From: Bryobacterales bacterium
GTDB lineage: Bacteria; Acidobacteriota; Terriglobia; Bryobacterales; Bryobacteraceae
DNA: 56,516 nt
Assembly: GCA_020854055.1 (NCBI GenBank)
Contig: JADZGD010000042.1
Location: forward strand, 1 to 56,516
Direction of reading: 5' to 3'
Both the position numbers and the translations under genes were made by a program. Shown here in pieces: positions 24,656 to 32,931 of this stretch (within the stretch, counting starts at the first letter, position 1; the number at the start of each line of letters is the position of its first letter). Below the pieces are notes generated by a model. That model did no database searches, had not been told where the DNA came from, and saw nothing but the letters and a program-made list of their open reading frames with translations.

Positions 24656-25564
24656 TCAATCCGGCTTTTTGCGGAGAGTGGGCGGTTTGCGCGGTCCGGG
24701 TGGCGGCGAAGCGCTCTCTTCCGGCTGGACTTGGGCCGGCGGCGGGGGCGGCGTGTCGTCCAGTTTCGGTTCCGGCGCGCGGCACTCGCCAAGAGAGATG
24801 GCGAACGCGGCAACGGTTTTCCAGACGCCATCACGGCGGGTTTCGATGCGGTAGGAACTGGTGGGGCCGTCGGCGCGGACCCGCCAGCCGGGATTGGGTC
24901 CGGCGCCGCGGCGTCTTAACGGGATGGGAGTGGCGCTCACCTGGCGAATCGCCCATGTGTCGCCTCCGGTCATGGTTTCGTAAAGCGCGTGGCGAACGCC
25001 GTTCTCATCGGTTTGGAGCCGGTCGATGAGCAAGGTACCGGAGTTGCGGTTGTCGAACCAGAAGTACTCGATGGAGCCTGGGCGGGACTCGGAGAAGATG
25101 GGCCGGCGGCGCCAGGTAAGGCCGCCATCGTTGGTGAGGACGAAGAAGGGGTCGCGCGACGGCGAGCCGAGAATCTGGCCGGATACCCAGCCGGTTTCAA
25201 AATCGATGAACTGTACCTGGTCGAGGCCAGCTCCGGGAATACGTTCGAAGGGTTCGCTCCAGGTCTTACCGTCGTCCAGGCTGCCGAGCAGTATGGAACG
25301 GAAGGTGGCCGCTTCGGTGTGAATGTTGCCGGTGACGAAGATGCGCGTGCCAACGCGCTCGACGTTCACCAGTTCGAGATAGACGGGGCAGCGCTCGTCT
25401 CCATTACAGGAGAGGCCATGCGACTGTAAATCGTCCGCCGTGCAGGCAAATTCGAGCTTCAACGGCTTTCCAACGTATTCCATCGGTTTGGTGTCCTGAG
25501 CCCACAGGGGGCCGAGAGCCAGTACGGCGGCGAGAAAGCGGAAGCGGGACAGCGGATGAAACAT
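24656..25564 (-). CDS. Secreted BNR/photosystem-stability-type propeller protein
   Basis: A 302-residue exported protein with signal peptide MFHPLSRFRFLAAVLALGPLWAQ starting at ATG 25564. The body holds repeats of the Asp-box type, SLDDGKTWSEPF and LTNDGGLTWRRRP, with a third TGGDTWAIRQV, which indicates a sialidase-like or Ycf48-like beta-propeller. The C-terminus is low-complexity (DDTPPPPPAQVQPEE, PPPGPRKPPTLRKK), probably an unstructured tail. The region upstream to 25639 is open but overlaps the divergent gene. Function unknown. Confidence 0.75.
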   Translation of the reverse strand: MFHPLSRFRFLAAVLALGPLWAQDTKPMEYVGKPLKLEFACTADDLQSHGLSCNGDERCPVYLELVNVERVGTRIFVTGNIHTEAATFRSILLGSLDDGKTWSEPFERIPGAGLDQVQFIDFETGWVSGQILGSPSRDPFFVLTNDGGLTWRRRPIFSESRPGSIEYFWFDNRNSGTLLIDRLQTDENGVRHALYETMTGGDTWAIRQVSATPIPLRRRGAGPNPGWRVRADGPTSSYRIETRRDGVWKTVAAFAISLGECRAPEPKLDDTPPPPPAQVQPEESASPPPGPRKPPTLRKKPD

Positions 25565-25644
25565 CGGCGTACTCGAATTGTAGCGCCACCAGACCAGCGG
25601 GCCACGCCGCGGGGAATGCGCGGGCGAAGTCCCATCCATTGGAA

Positions 25645-26826
25645 ATGCGATGTAATGGGGTGGTGACTCGGTTTAAGCTGTTTTTGCTCGCTTCGGCGCT
25701 CGGCAGCCTGCTGTCTGCCGCCCCGCCCCGGCCGCCGGCGAAGTTCCGGCCGATTACGGTGGGTACAGGACTCAAGGGAGGCTACATGGTGGCTGCCGTC
25801 GATATGAACGCCGACGGCAGGCCGGATCTTATCGCTCTGGCCGAAGGGCTCCCTGAACTGGTCTGGTATGAGAATCCAGGCTGGCAACGCCATGTCATTG
25901 TCAGCGGAGTTTCGCGGATGATCGCCGTGGCCGCGGCCGACCTGGACGGCGATGGCGTTCCGGAGCTGGTTCTAACTCACGGTTTCAGTGTTACCGGCCC
26001 GCGTAGTAAAGGGATTCTGCTGCTGCTGACCCACAATGGCGATCCGCGCCAGCCATGGAAATCCCGCGAATTCGACCGGGTGCCCACAGCGCACCGGATT
26101 CGCTTCCTCGACCCGGACCATGATGGAAAACTGGTTCTTGCCGTCAGCCCGATGGTGAACATGGACGCAGCGAAGCCCGGCTACGATGATCACGTGCCAA
26201 TTTTTGTCTATCAGCCGGGGGAATGGAAACGCCAGGAGATTTCCCGCGTGTTTCAGGGCGAGTTGCATGGCATGAACGTGGTCGATTGGAATGGGGACGG
26301 CCGTGAGCAGTTGCTGACTGCCTGCGCTACGGGAATTCACCTGGTGAGCCGGCAACGCTCGGGCGCGTGGAAGGTACAACACATTGCATCCGGGAACACC
26401 GAGCCATGGCCGCGGGCCGGTTCGGGCGAGGCTGTGCTGGGAAAGTTGGGCACACGGAGAATGATCGCGGCGATCGAACCGGTGCATGGGAATATGGTGG
26501 TGGCCTACCGGAAGCAGGGTTCCAAGTGGCAACGGCAGGTGCTGGATGAATCCTTCGTCGTGGGGCACGCAATCGCGGTAGGTGATCTGAATGGCGACGG
26601 AGTAGACGAAATCATCGCCGGTTATCGCGGTGCGGGGCAGAGCGTCTACATCTATTCGGCTGACGACCGCAATGGCAACCGCTGGACGAGGCGTCCACTC
26701 GATGCGGGTGAGATGTCAGGGGCGAGCTGCGTGGTGGCGGACTTCAATCTCGATCGCCGGCCCGACATTGCCTGCATCGGGGATCGAACCGCGAACTTGA
26801 AGATTTACGAGAATACCGGTAACTAA
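25645..26826 (+). CDS. Secreted FG-GAP/VCBS repeat protein
   Basis: A protein of 393 residues with signal peptide FKLFLLASALGSLLSAAPP. It carries five calcium-loop motifs of FG-GAP repeats: DMNADGRPD, DLDGDGVPE, DWNGDGREQ, DLNGDGVDE and DFNLDRRPD, spaced as blades of an integrin-alpha-like beta-propeller. Such proteins are secreted and bind calcium and often carbohydrate or protein ligands. The start is ambiguous: ATG 25645 is used here, with a TTG at 25639 and GTGs at 25660 and 25663 also possible; none has a clear ribosome binding site. It diverges from the BNR protein 80 bp away. Confidence 0.8.
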   Translation: MRCNGVVTRFKLFLLASALGSLLSAAPPRPPAKFRPITVGTGLKGGYMVAAVDMNADGRPDLIALAEGLPELVWYENPGWQRHVIVSGVSRMIAVAAADLDGDGVPELVLTHGFSVTGPRSKGILLLLTHNGDPRQPWKSREFDRVPTAHRIRFLDPDHDGKLVLAVSPMVNMDAAKPGYDDHVPIFVYQPGEWKRQEISRVFQGELHGMNVVDWNGDGREQLLTACATGIHLVSRQRSGAWKVQHIASGNTEPWPRAGSGEAVLGKLGTRRMIAAIEPVHGNMVVAYRKQGSKWQRQVLDESFVVGHAIAVGDLNGDGVDEIIAGYRGAGQSVYIYSADDRNGNRWTRRPLDAGEMSGASCVVADFNLDRRPDIACIGDRTANLKIYENTGN

Positions 26827-26868
26827 AAACGTAAGCCGGCATTCACCAGGGACTGCTATGGTCCAGGG

Positions 26869-27753
26869 TTAACGCTTGCGCATCACGCTTGCCAGCCGCG
26901 TCAGATCCGGCGTTGGGAACGTCTTCGAGATATGGTCGTGCCAGGTAAGCTGTTCCTCGTCGGTGAGGGCCCACAGCAATCCGAGGCCGCCGGAAACCAA
27001 ACTCAACACGCCGGCGAAGCTGCGGTTCCACCGCTGGTTGCGGGTCGGCGTCTTTCCATCAAAATCGATGACTCGCAATCCGAGCCACTGCGTGCCCGAG
27101 GTATCCCCCCGGCCCAGGCAATAGAGAGCTCGATAGAGAAAGGTGATGATGAGCGGTACCGCGCAGTAAACCGGCGTAGTGACCTTGTTCAGCACGATCT
27201 CGCCGCCGGCAAGATAGAACACCGCGAAAAAGATCGCCATTGCCACGCCGATAAGGCTGTAATCAGCCACAGCGGCCCAGACGCGGTGTAGCGGGGTGGC
27301 CACTGCGTGATTGCCGTACATCGTGGAATTGGAGAACGTCCTGCCGTGAGTCTGGCTGGCGACGGTCTGAAAGTCCAACCGGCGCTGCAACTCTACGCTG
27401 TCGCGGCGGACCGTCCTGGTGGTCCGATCAGGGCCATGTCTCCTGGGCGGCGGCAGCAGATGACCCGGCGGTGCGATCTCTTCAAAGCGGATCACCCGCG
27501 GCGTCCTCGGCGGCGGTTCTTCGGCGAACAAGGTACCCTGACGAGCGGCGGCGGTCTTCGGTGAAGACGCCACCCGGCTTGGCACGGTCTCGGTTTCCAC
27601 GCGGTACATCGCCTGGATGGCGGGCGCGGTGGATGTGAGAATCGGATATGTATCGGGCGCGGGCCTCGCCGCGGAGGGGTGCAATCGCCGTCCACAACGA
27701 TGACACCGATGGTCGTCCTTTACATTATGAGCTCCGCAATATCGGCAACTCAT
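26869..27753 (-). CDS. Zinc-ribbon/RDD-domain membrane protein
   Basis: A 294-residue protein joining an N-terminal zinc ribbon (CRYC at 3-6 and CHRC at 17-20) to a disordered Pro/Arg-rich linker and a C-terminal RDD domain of three hydrophobic segments, roughly 160-185, 190-215 and 240-270. The RDD part is recognised from VWAAVADYSLIGVAMAIFFAVFYLAGG, the YCLGRGDTSGTQWLGLRVIDFDGKTPT loop and LTDEEQLTWHDHISKT. RDD proteins are inner-membrane proteins, some of them Na+/H+ antiporters or assembly factors; role here unknown. It diverges from lptD across 164 bp. Confidence 0.83.
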   Translation of the reverse strand: MSCRYCGAHNVKDDHRCHRCGRRLHPSAARPAPDTYPILTSTAPAIQAMYRVETETVPSRVASSPKTAAARQGTLFAEEPPPRTPRVIRFEEIAPPGHLLPPPRRHGPDRTTRTVRRDSVELQRRLDFQTVASQTHGRTFSNSTMYGNHAVATPLHRVWAAVADYSLIGVAMAIFFAVFYLAGGEIVLNKVTTPVYCAVPLIITFLYRALYCLGRGDTSGTQWLGLRVIDFDGKTPTRNQRWNRSFAGVLSLVSGGLGLLWALTDEEQLTWHDHISKTFPTPDLTRLASVMRKR

Positions 27754-27917
27754 CGAGCTGGCTCCCGTTCTTTCTCTCTCTCCCGGTCCGGCTTCTTAGC
27801 AATGTCCGGTTGCGGTTTTACGTTCAGCCATGCTACGTTTTCGGTTGACTCGCCTGATTCAGTTCAAAGGTCTATCAATCTTTCGTAACATAATCTGGTG
27901 AGGCTTGTCACGTCTTT

Positions 27918-30341
27918 TTGCGTGGTGTGCTTCGGGAATTGGTCATCTTCGTGCGAAACCGGCCACCGAAACTTCTTTTAGCAGCACTCATCTCACTCAC
28001 TACTATCGGCATTCTACCGGCGCAAGTTTACCGTCCAGGCTTTCCGCCGGTTTCTCAACCGGCGATGCAGGCTCCCCCGCCGGCGCCGGCGCACAATGCG
28101 ATTCCGCACCCCAACGCGCCACTGATCGACGACATCCGAATCTACGCAATCACGAAAGATGCCGAAGGTAAGTTTTACAAACTAAGGGGGAAGGCCTCGG
28201 TGGAAACGACCGATCTGTTACTCAGCGCCGACGAGATCGATTACCACGAGGACACTGGTGACGCCGAAGCGAGAGGAAACGTTCGTTTCATCCATTATGC
28301 CGGGGGAGAAGATATCCACTGCGATCGGGCAGACTACAACATCAACGAGGAGACTGGGCGGTTTTACGAGATTCACGGCACCACGCCGGCCCGAATCGAG
28401 GCTCGGCCGGGAGTTCTCACCACTTCCAGCCCCTTCTACTTTCAGGGTAAGTGGGCCGAACGGCTCAAGGAGCGCTATGTGCTTCACCACGGTTTCATTA
28501 CCAACTGCAAGATGCCCAAGCCGTGGTGGACGCTTCGCGGCCCGGTGTTCGATATTATTCCCGGCGATCGGGCTATCGCGCGTAACGCCATGTTTCGCCT
28601 ACGAGGTATCCCGCTCTTCTTCACGCCTTTCTTTTATAAATCGCTGGAGCGGTTGCCCCGCAAGAGCGGCTTTCTCACACCCAACATTGGCAACAGTTCC
28701 CGGCGTGGAAAGATGGTGGGCGGCGGTTACTATTGGGCCATCAACCGCAGCCTCGATGCGACCTACCGCGGGCAACTGTTCACTGAGCGGGGCTTCGCCC
28801 ATCATGTCGATTTTCGCGGGAAGCCGATCCGCGGTACGGATTTCAACTTCATTCTCTACGGCGTGAATGACCGTGGCCTGCCGCAACCGGACGGCACGCG
28901 TCTGAAACAGGGCGGCTACCTGTTTTCGGTGGAAGCGAAATCTCAGCTACCGGCCGGCTTTCAGGCTTTTGCCGACATCAACTATCTCAGCTCCTACGTC
29001 TTCCGCCAGCAATTCACCGAATCGTTCTACGAAGCGATTTTCTCCGAGGTCCACTCCACCGGTTTCGTGACCAAGCATTGGTCTTCATTCGGCTTTAACG
29101 TGGTGGGCCAGCGCGACCAGGTCTTTCTCAGCACCGAACCGGGCGATGCCATCAATATCCGCAAACTGCCTGAGGCTCAATTGCTCAGCCGCCAGCGCGA
29201 GGTCAGCCACAAGGTGCTGCCGGTCTGGTTTTCACTGTGGTCTTCAAACGGGCTCGAATACCGGACTCAGCCGCTTTTTCAGACGCGGCAGTTCGTCAAC
29301 CGGAGCGACTTCGAGCCGACGGTCACCACCGCACTGCGCTGGAAGTGGCTGACGTTACTTCCATCCTTCTCGATTCGTGAGACTTATTACGGATCTTCGG
29401 TACAGGACGGCAGAATCGCCGATGACAACTACCTTCGCAGCGCGCGGGAGTTTAACGTCGACCTTAGCCTGCCATCGTTCGCCCGGACATTTCAGGGTTC
29501 ACATCTGCTCGGAAAGCACCTGCGTCTCAAGCACGTTATTGAACCAAAGGCTTCGTTTCGTTACGTCAGCGGTATTGGAGGCGATTTTTCCAAGCTGATT
29601 CGCTTCGATGAGACCGAACTACTGTCGGATACTACCGAAGCCGAAGTGGGTATTGTCAATCGTCTTTACGCCAAGCGCGCCAACGGCAATGTCGACGAAG
29701 TCTTTTCCTGGGAGCTGTTTCAGAAGCGATTCTTCGATCCGACATTTGGAGGAGCGATCGTCCCCGGCACACGCAACGTGCTGATCAGCTCCACCGATTT
29801 CACCCCGTTCGCATTTCTTGACCGTCCGCGCAACTACTCCCCGGTGAACTCTACCGTTCGCCTCAACCCGCGGCCGGGCTTCGGCATGGAGTGGCGGGCA
29901 GATTACGATCCGTTACGGGGAGGAATCACTAACTCCAGTGTTTTGGCTGATTTTCATTATTCTACCTACACCGTTTCTTTAGGTCATAATCAGGTGCGCT
30001 GCATCGTGCTGGCGATTCCCGGCGTGCCTGTTCCAGCCTGTGAGGATCCCAGTGCCAACCGGTTGTCGCCCGTGGCGAATCAGTTTACCGGACTGTTAGG
30101 CTTCGGAAAGGACAACCGCCGTGGTTGGAGCGCCGCTTTTGGCGCTACCTATGATTACCGTGAGGGGGTGATGCGCTACTCCACGACCCAGGTGGCATAC
30201 AATAGCGATTGCTGTGGTATCTCGGTGCAATACCGCCGCTTCAGCTTCGGAACCAGGAATGAGAACCAGTTCCGCGTTGCCTTCGCGATCGCCAATATCG
30301 GCAGTTTCGGCACCCTGAAGAAGCAGGAACGAATATTCTGA
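27918..30341 (+). CDS. lptD: LPS-assembly outer membrane protein LptD
   Basis: Outer-membrane beta-barrel that, with LptE, inserts lipopolysaccharide into the outer leaflet. Up to 807 residues: a signal peptide (KLLLAALISLTTIGILPA), an N-terminal OstA/LptA-like jellyroll (DDIRIYAI ... ADEIDYHEDTGDAEARGNVRF), then the barrel, with FITNCKMPKPWWTLRG and the GIPLFFTPFFYKSLERLPRKSGFLTP strand typical of LptD. Cys in TNCKMP and the Cys-Cys in SDCCGISVQYRRFSF near the end correspond to the disulphide-forming cysteines of E. coli LptD. The frame opens at a TTG (27918); GTG 27927 or 27951 are alternatives, so the first residues are uncertain. Confidence 0.88.
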   Translation: MRGVLRELVIFVRNRPPKLLLAALISLTTIGILPAQVYRPGFPPVSQPAMQAPPPAPAHNAIPHPNAPLIDDIRIYAITKDAEGKFYKLRGKASVETTDLLLSADEIDYHEDTGDAEARGNVRFIHYAGGEDIHCDRADYNINEETGRFYEIHGTTPARIEARPGVLTTSSPFYFQGKWAERLKERYVLHHGFITNCKMPKPWWTLRGPVFDIIPGDRAIARNAMFRLRGIPLFFTPFFYKSLERLPRKSGFLTPNIGNSSRRGKMVGGGYYWAINRSLDATYRGQLFTERGFAHHVDFRGKPIRGTDFNFILYGVNDRGLPQPDGTRLKQGGYLFSVEAKSQLPAGFQAFADINYLSSYVFRQQFTESFYEAIFSEVHSTGFVTKHWSSFGFNVVGQRDQVFLSTEPGDAINIRKLPEAQLLSRQREVSHKVLPVWFSLWSSNGLEYRTQPLFQTRQFVNRSDFEPTVTTALRWKWLTLLPSFSIRETYYGSSVQDGRIADDNYLRSAREFNVDLSLPSFARTFQGSHLLGKHLRLKHVIEPKASFRYVSGIGGDFSKLIRFDETELLSDTTEAEVGIVNRLYAKRANGNVDEVFSWELFQKRFFDPTFGGAIVPGTRNVLISSTDFTPFAFLDRPRNYSPVNSTVRLNPRPGFGMEWRADYDPLRGGITNSSVLADFHYSTYTVSLGHNQVRCIVLAIPGVPVPACEDPSANRLSPVANQFTGLLGFGKDNRRGWSAAFGATYDYREGVMRYSTTQVAYNSDCCGISVQYRRFSFGTRNENQFRVAFAIANIGSFGTLKKQERIF

Positions 30342-30347
30342 TTCAGA

Positions 30348-32102
30348 ATGGACTTTGCGATGATCACCCGCCGTCAATTTTCAGCATTACCGCTGTTCTG
30401 TCTCCCGCCGGCGTTTACGCTGGCTCAGGGTTCCGTACCGGTCTGGAAGTTCAAGAGTGAGTTCTGGCCCGAACTCATACGGGCGATTCCTTCTATCCTC
30501 GCCAACCAGGACGCCAAAAGTGGGCGCTTTGGCGAAGGGATCTGGATTGCCAACGATCAGAATGTCATCTTCCCGCTGGCGGTAGCCTGGGGCATACCAC
30601 ACTCCAGCAACCCCTACTACCATCGCGAGGACGTGCTGGAGGCGATCATGGCGGGCGGCGATGCTCTGATTAATGACCAGGATGAGAACGGGCAGTGGAT
30701 GTTCCGCAAGAAGGACGGCTCCACCTGGGGCAAGATCTCGCAGCCCTGGACGTACACCCGTTGGATTCGGGCATTCCATCTGATCAGGGAGGGCATGCCG
30801 GCGCCCCGCCGTGCGCGTTGGGAAAAGGCGCTGCTGGTTGGCTATGAGTACATATCCAAGCACCAGTTGACCCACGTCCACAATATGCCGGCCCATCACG
30901 CGATGGGCCTTTATCAGGCGGGGCAGGTCTTCAACCGGCAGGACTGGTGCCAGCAGGCCTCGAGCTTTATGCGGAAGGTTGCCGCCAGCCAGAACCCGGG
31001 TGGGTACTGGCCGGAGCACCTCGGTCCGGCAGTGTTGTACAACTTTGTGTACTCGGAAGCGATTGGCAGCTATTACCAGATGTCGGGGGATACGGCCGTG
31101 CTGCCGTGTTTGAATCGGGCAGCCCGTTTTCACGCCAACTTCACCTATCCGGATGGCCGCATGGTGGAAACGATCGATGGGCGCAATCCGTACCATCCGG
31201 GAATTCGGGTGGGAACGCCGGGCTTCACCTTCTCTCCACAGGGGCGAAGCGCGATGCTGCGGCAGTGGCGGGCGCTGTTGCGTACCAAGGAAAACCTGCC
31301 GGCCGATGAAGCAGCTTCGTTCATTCTGCACGGTGAGGAAGGTCCGCTGGAGGTTCCGGTGGAACGCCCCCAGCCCTTTCGAGCCGTTCTTGGCGATGGT
31401 GATGCGATTGTTCAACAACGCGACGGTTGGTTCTTCTGCCTTTCGGCATTGACGCGTCCGATCCCACCTGTCCGCTGGGGCCAGGACCGCCAGGCGATGA
31501 TGAGCCTGTTTCATGACTCGACTGGCGTGATCGTCACCGGCAGCAACACGAAACTCCAACCCCAGTGGAGCACTTTTACCGTCGGCGACACCTCGCTGCT
31601 TTACCACCGGCCGGGCGATATTGACCCGAAATTTCTTCCTCCTCCGGGTCTCTACCACGTGCCCACCAAGGCATCGCTAGTCTCCAACGGCAATGCGGTC
31701 GCCCTGACCTACGGCGAGGAGGAATGCCGGTTGGATGTGGAAGTCCGCGGTCCGAAGCAAACCCGGTTGGTCTACTCCACTGCGGAGCGGATGCACAAAC
31801 CGGTGGAGGCGCATGTTACCCTACTGCCGCATTTCGGTGAAAAGTGGCGGACCGCATCCGGGAGAGAAGGAGTCTTCGACAAGGAACCGGTGTGGCTGGG
31901 GCCTGGGGAGTCAGGTGCGTGGTTTGAGCACCACGGCTGGAGAATCTCCATCCCACCGGAGGCGACGGTTTCATGGCCCGTTGAGCCCCACAATCCCTAT
32001 CGCAAGGACGGTTTCGCAGGCATGGACGAGGGGATGCTGGTGGCGGTATTGCCGTTTTCCGAGCAGACGCGTAGATATGAATTGACTGTAGATGTTATCT
32101 AA
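30348..32102 (+). CDS. Exported alpha-toroid protein of unknown function
   Basis: A 584-residue protein with an exported-type N-terminus (ITRRQFSALPLFCLPPAFTLAQ, Tat-like twin arginine). The first half is Trp- and Tyr-rich helix (WPELIRAIPSILANQD, QPWTYTRWIRAFHLIREG, HHAMGLYQAGQVFNRQDW, NPGGYWPEHLGPAVLYNFVYSEAIG), typical of an (alpha/alpha)6 barrel as in polysaccharide lyases and unsaturated glucuronyl hydrolases. The second half is beta-rich. I cannot place it in a defined enzyme family. It starts 6 bp after lptD, so it may be expressed from the same message, although a link to LPS is not otherwise shown. ATG 30348 or ATG 30360 may be the start. Confidence 0.75.
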   Translation: MDFAMITRRQFSALPLFCLPPAFTLAQGSVPVWKFKSEFWPELIRAIPSILANQDAKSGRFGEGIWIANDQNVIFPLAVAWGIPHSSNPYYHREDVLEAIMAGGDALINDQDENGQWMFRKKDGSTWGKISQPWTYTRWIRAFHLIREGMPAPRRARWEKALLVGYEYISKHQLTHVHNMPAHHAMGLYQAGQVFNRQDWCQQASSFMRKVAASQNPGGYWPEHLGPAVLYNFVYSEAIGSYYQMSGDTAVLPCLNRAARFHANFTYPDGRMVETIDGRNPYHPGIRVGTPGFTFSPQGRSAMLRQWRALLRTKENLPADEAASFILHGEEGPLEVPVERPQPFRAVLGDGDAIVQQRDGWFFCLSALTRPIPPVRWGQDRQAMMSLFHDSTGVIVTGSNTKLQPQWSTFTVGDTSLLYHRPGDIDPKFLPPPGLYHVPTKASLVSNGNAVALTYGEEECRLDVEVRGPKQTRLVYSTAERMHKPVEAHVTLLPHFGEKWRTASGREGVFDKEPVWLGPGESGAWFEHHGWRISIPPEATVSWPVEPHNPYRKDGFAGMDEGMLVAVLPFSEQTRRYELTVDVI

Positions 32103-32266
32103 GCGTCATCTCGAGGACACCTTTACATCACGTCAGGTACGGGCAAGCCTGGACTGGTGGAAGACCGCTGATGACTTCCGCGCGACGATTGACCGGCACT
32201 CTGGCTCCGGGAGTGCTGAAGTCCTCTGCACCGCTGCCGACAGAGAAACCCGAGAAGCGTTGCTAG

Positions 32267-32638
32267 CGCACCGAGCAGGAGCAGCGACGGGTTGTCGAAG
32301 AGATGTTGGTTCCAGGGGTGCCGGTGGCGCCGGCACACGATGTCAACGCCAACCATATGCATGGCGAGCGCGCTGTACCGGCAGGGTCTAGTGGGGGAGC
32401 CGAGGCCCCGGTGAGGCGACGCTAGGGCCGGTCCCGGTCGCGGATGCGCCGGCCGGCTTGAGCGACGCAGTTCGACCCGCAGCGCGACTCGCAGGCCGAA
32501 TGGCGGCGCTCATCGTGGCTAAGCGCGATCCTGCAGAGCCGGGCGCGGCTGCGGATTGAGGGTCAGGTTGATCTGGCGGCATTGCGCGCGGTGCTGGGAG
32601 GCGCTGGGCGGGTGATCGCGCCGCCGGTGGGGGCGCGC
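32267..32638 (+). pseudogene. IS66-family transposition gene remnant (tnpA tail, tnpB start)
   Basis: Broken frames reproduce an IS66 accessory gene tnpA and the start of tnpB. EQEQRRVVEEMLVPGVPVA and HDVNANHM appear from 32267, then LYRQGLVGEPRPR continues in another frame, matching the helix-turn-helix and VNANxxxxWRxLYRQGLL region. At 32546-32611 the tnpA C-terminus reads RLRIEGQVDLAALRAVLGGA. A GTG at 32612 begins VIAPPVGAR, the usual tnpB opening, and the match stops at about 32638. The transposase gene tnpC is absent. At least two frameshifts are needed, so this is inactive debris. Confidence 0.7.
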
Positions 32639-32734
32639 CCTTGACTGCTCCGGGCCGTTCCGAAAAACCAGCTTAGACAAGGGAAAGGGGGCAGATGCAA
32701 TGGCCAACCCCGAATCCCGGGTGATCACAGAAAA

Positions 32735-32780
32735 GGGGACATTTCTATCGAGGAGCTACGGGGGACATTTCTATCGAGGA
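32735..32780 (+). repeat. 20-bp direct repeat, transposon-end type
   Basis: The 20-base word GGGGACATTTCTATCGAGGA occurs perfectly twice, at 32735-32754 and 32761-32780, with a 26-bp period. Short tandem repeats of this kind mark the ends of IS21/IS481-type elements in acidobacterial genomes, where they serve as transposase binding sites. No intact transposase gene is near, so it is probably a left-over element end. The IS assignment is inference. Confidence 0.65.
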
Positions 32781-32842
32781 TTGACAAGGCGGCAAGACGG
32801 CGGTTGCCGCACAATCCACCGCCGTACTAAACTAAAAGGGTT

Positions 32843-32920
32843 CGGGGCGTGGCTCAGCCTGGCTAGAGCGCCTGGTTCGGGACCAGGAGGTCGGTGGTTC
32901 GAATCCACTCGCCCCGACCA
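32843..32920 (+). tRNA. tRNA-Pro (anticodon CGG)
   Basis: A complete 78-base tRNA including an encoded CCA end. The acceptor arm pairs CGGGGCG with CGCCCCG, the D stem is GCUC/GAGC, the anticodon stem CCUGG/CCAGG closes the loop UUCGGGA with anticodon CGG (reads CCG, proline), and the T loop is UUCGAAU. It stands 12 bp from the stop of the convergent sodium symporter gene. The stretch just upstream contains transposon-end repeats. Confidence 0.97.
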
Positions 32921-32931
32921 TTCCTTTCAAC

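Larger units (their letters stand above)
32103..32842. other. Mobile-element debris between 30348 gene and tRNA-Pro
   Basis: This 740-bp stretch has no intact gene. It contains an IS66 remnant (32267-32638), a short unassigned segment, the repeat pair at 32735-32780 and a 62-bp leader before the tRNA. The first 160 bp carry only weak reading frames in which I recognise nothing. The mosaic shows at least two independent insertion events followed by decay. Confidence 0.6.

Noticed and set aside
32092..32391. A 99-residue plus-strand frame after the 30348 gene
   Set aside because: It overlaps the IS66 remnant in another frame and shows no similarity.
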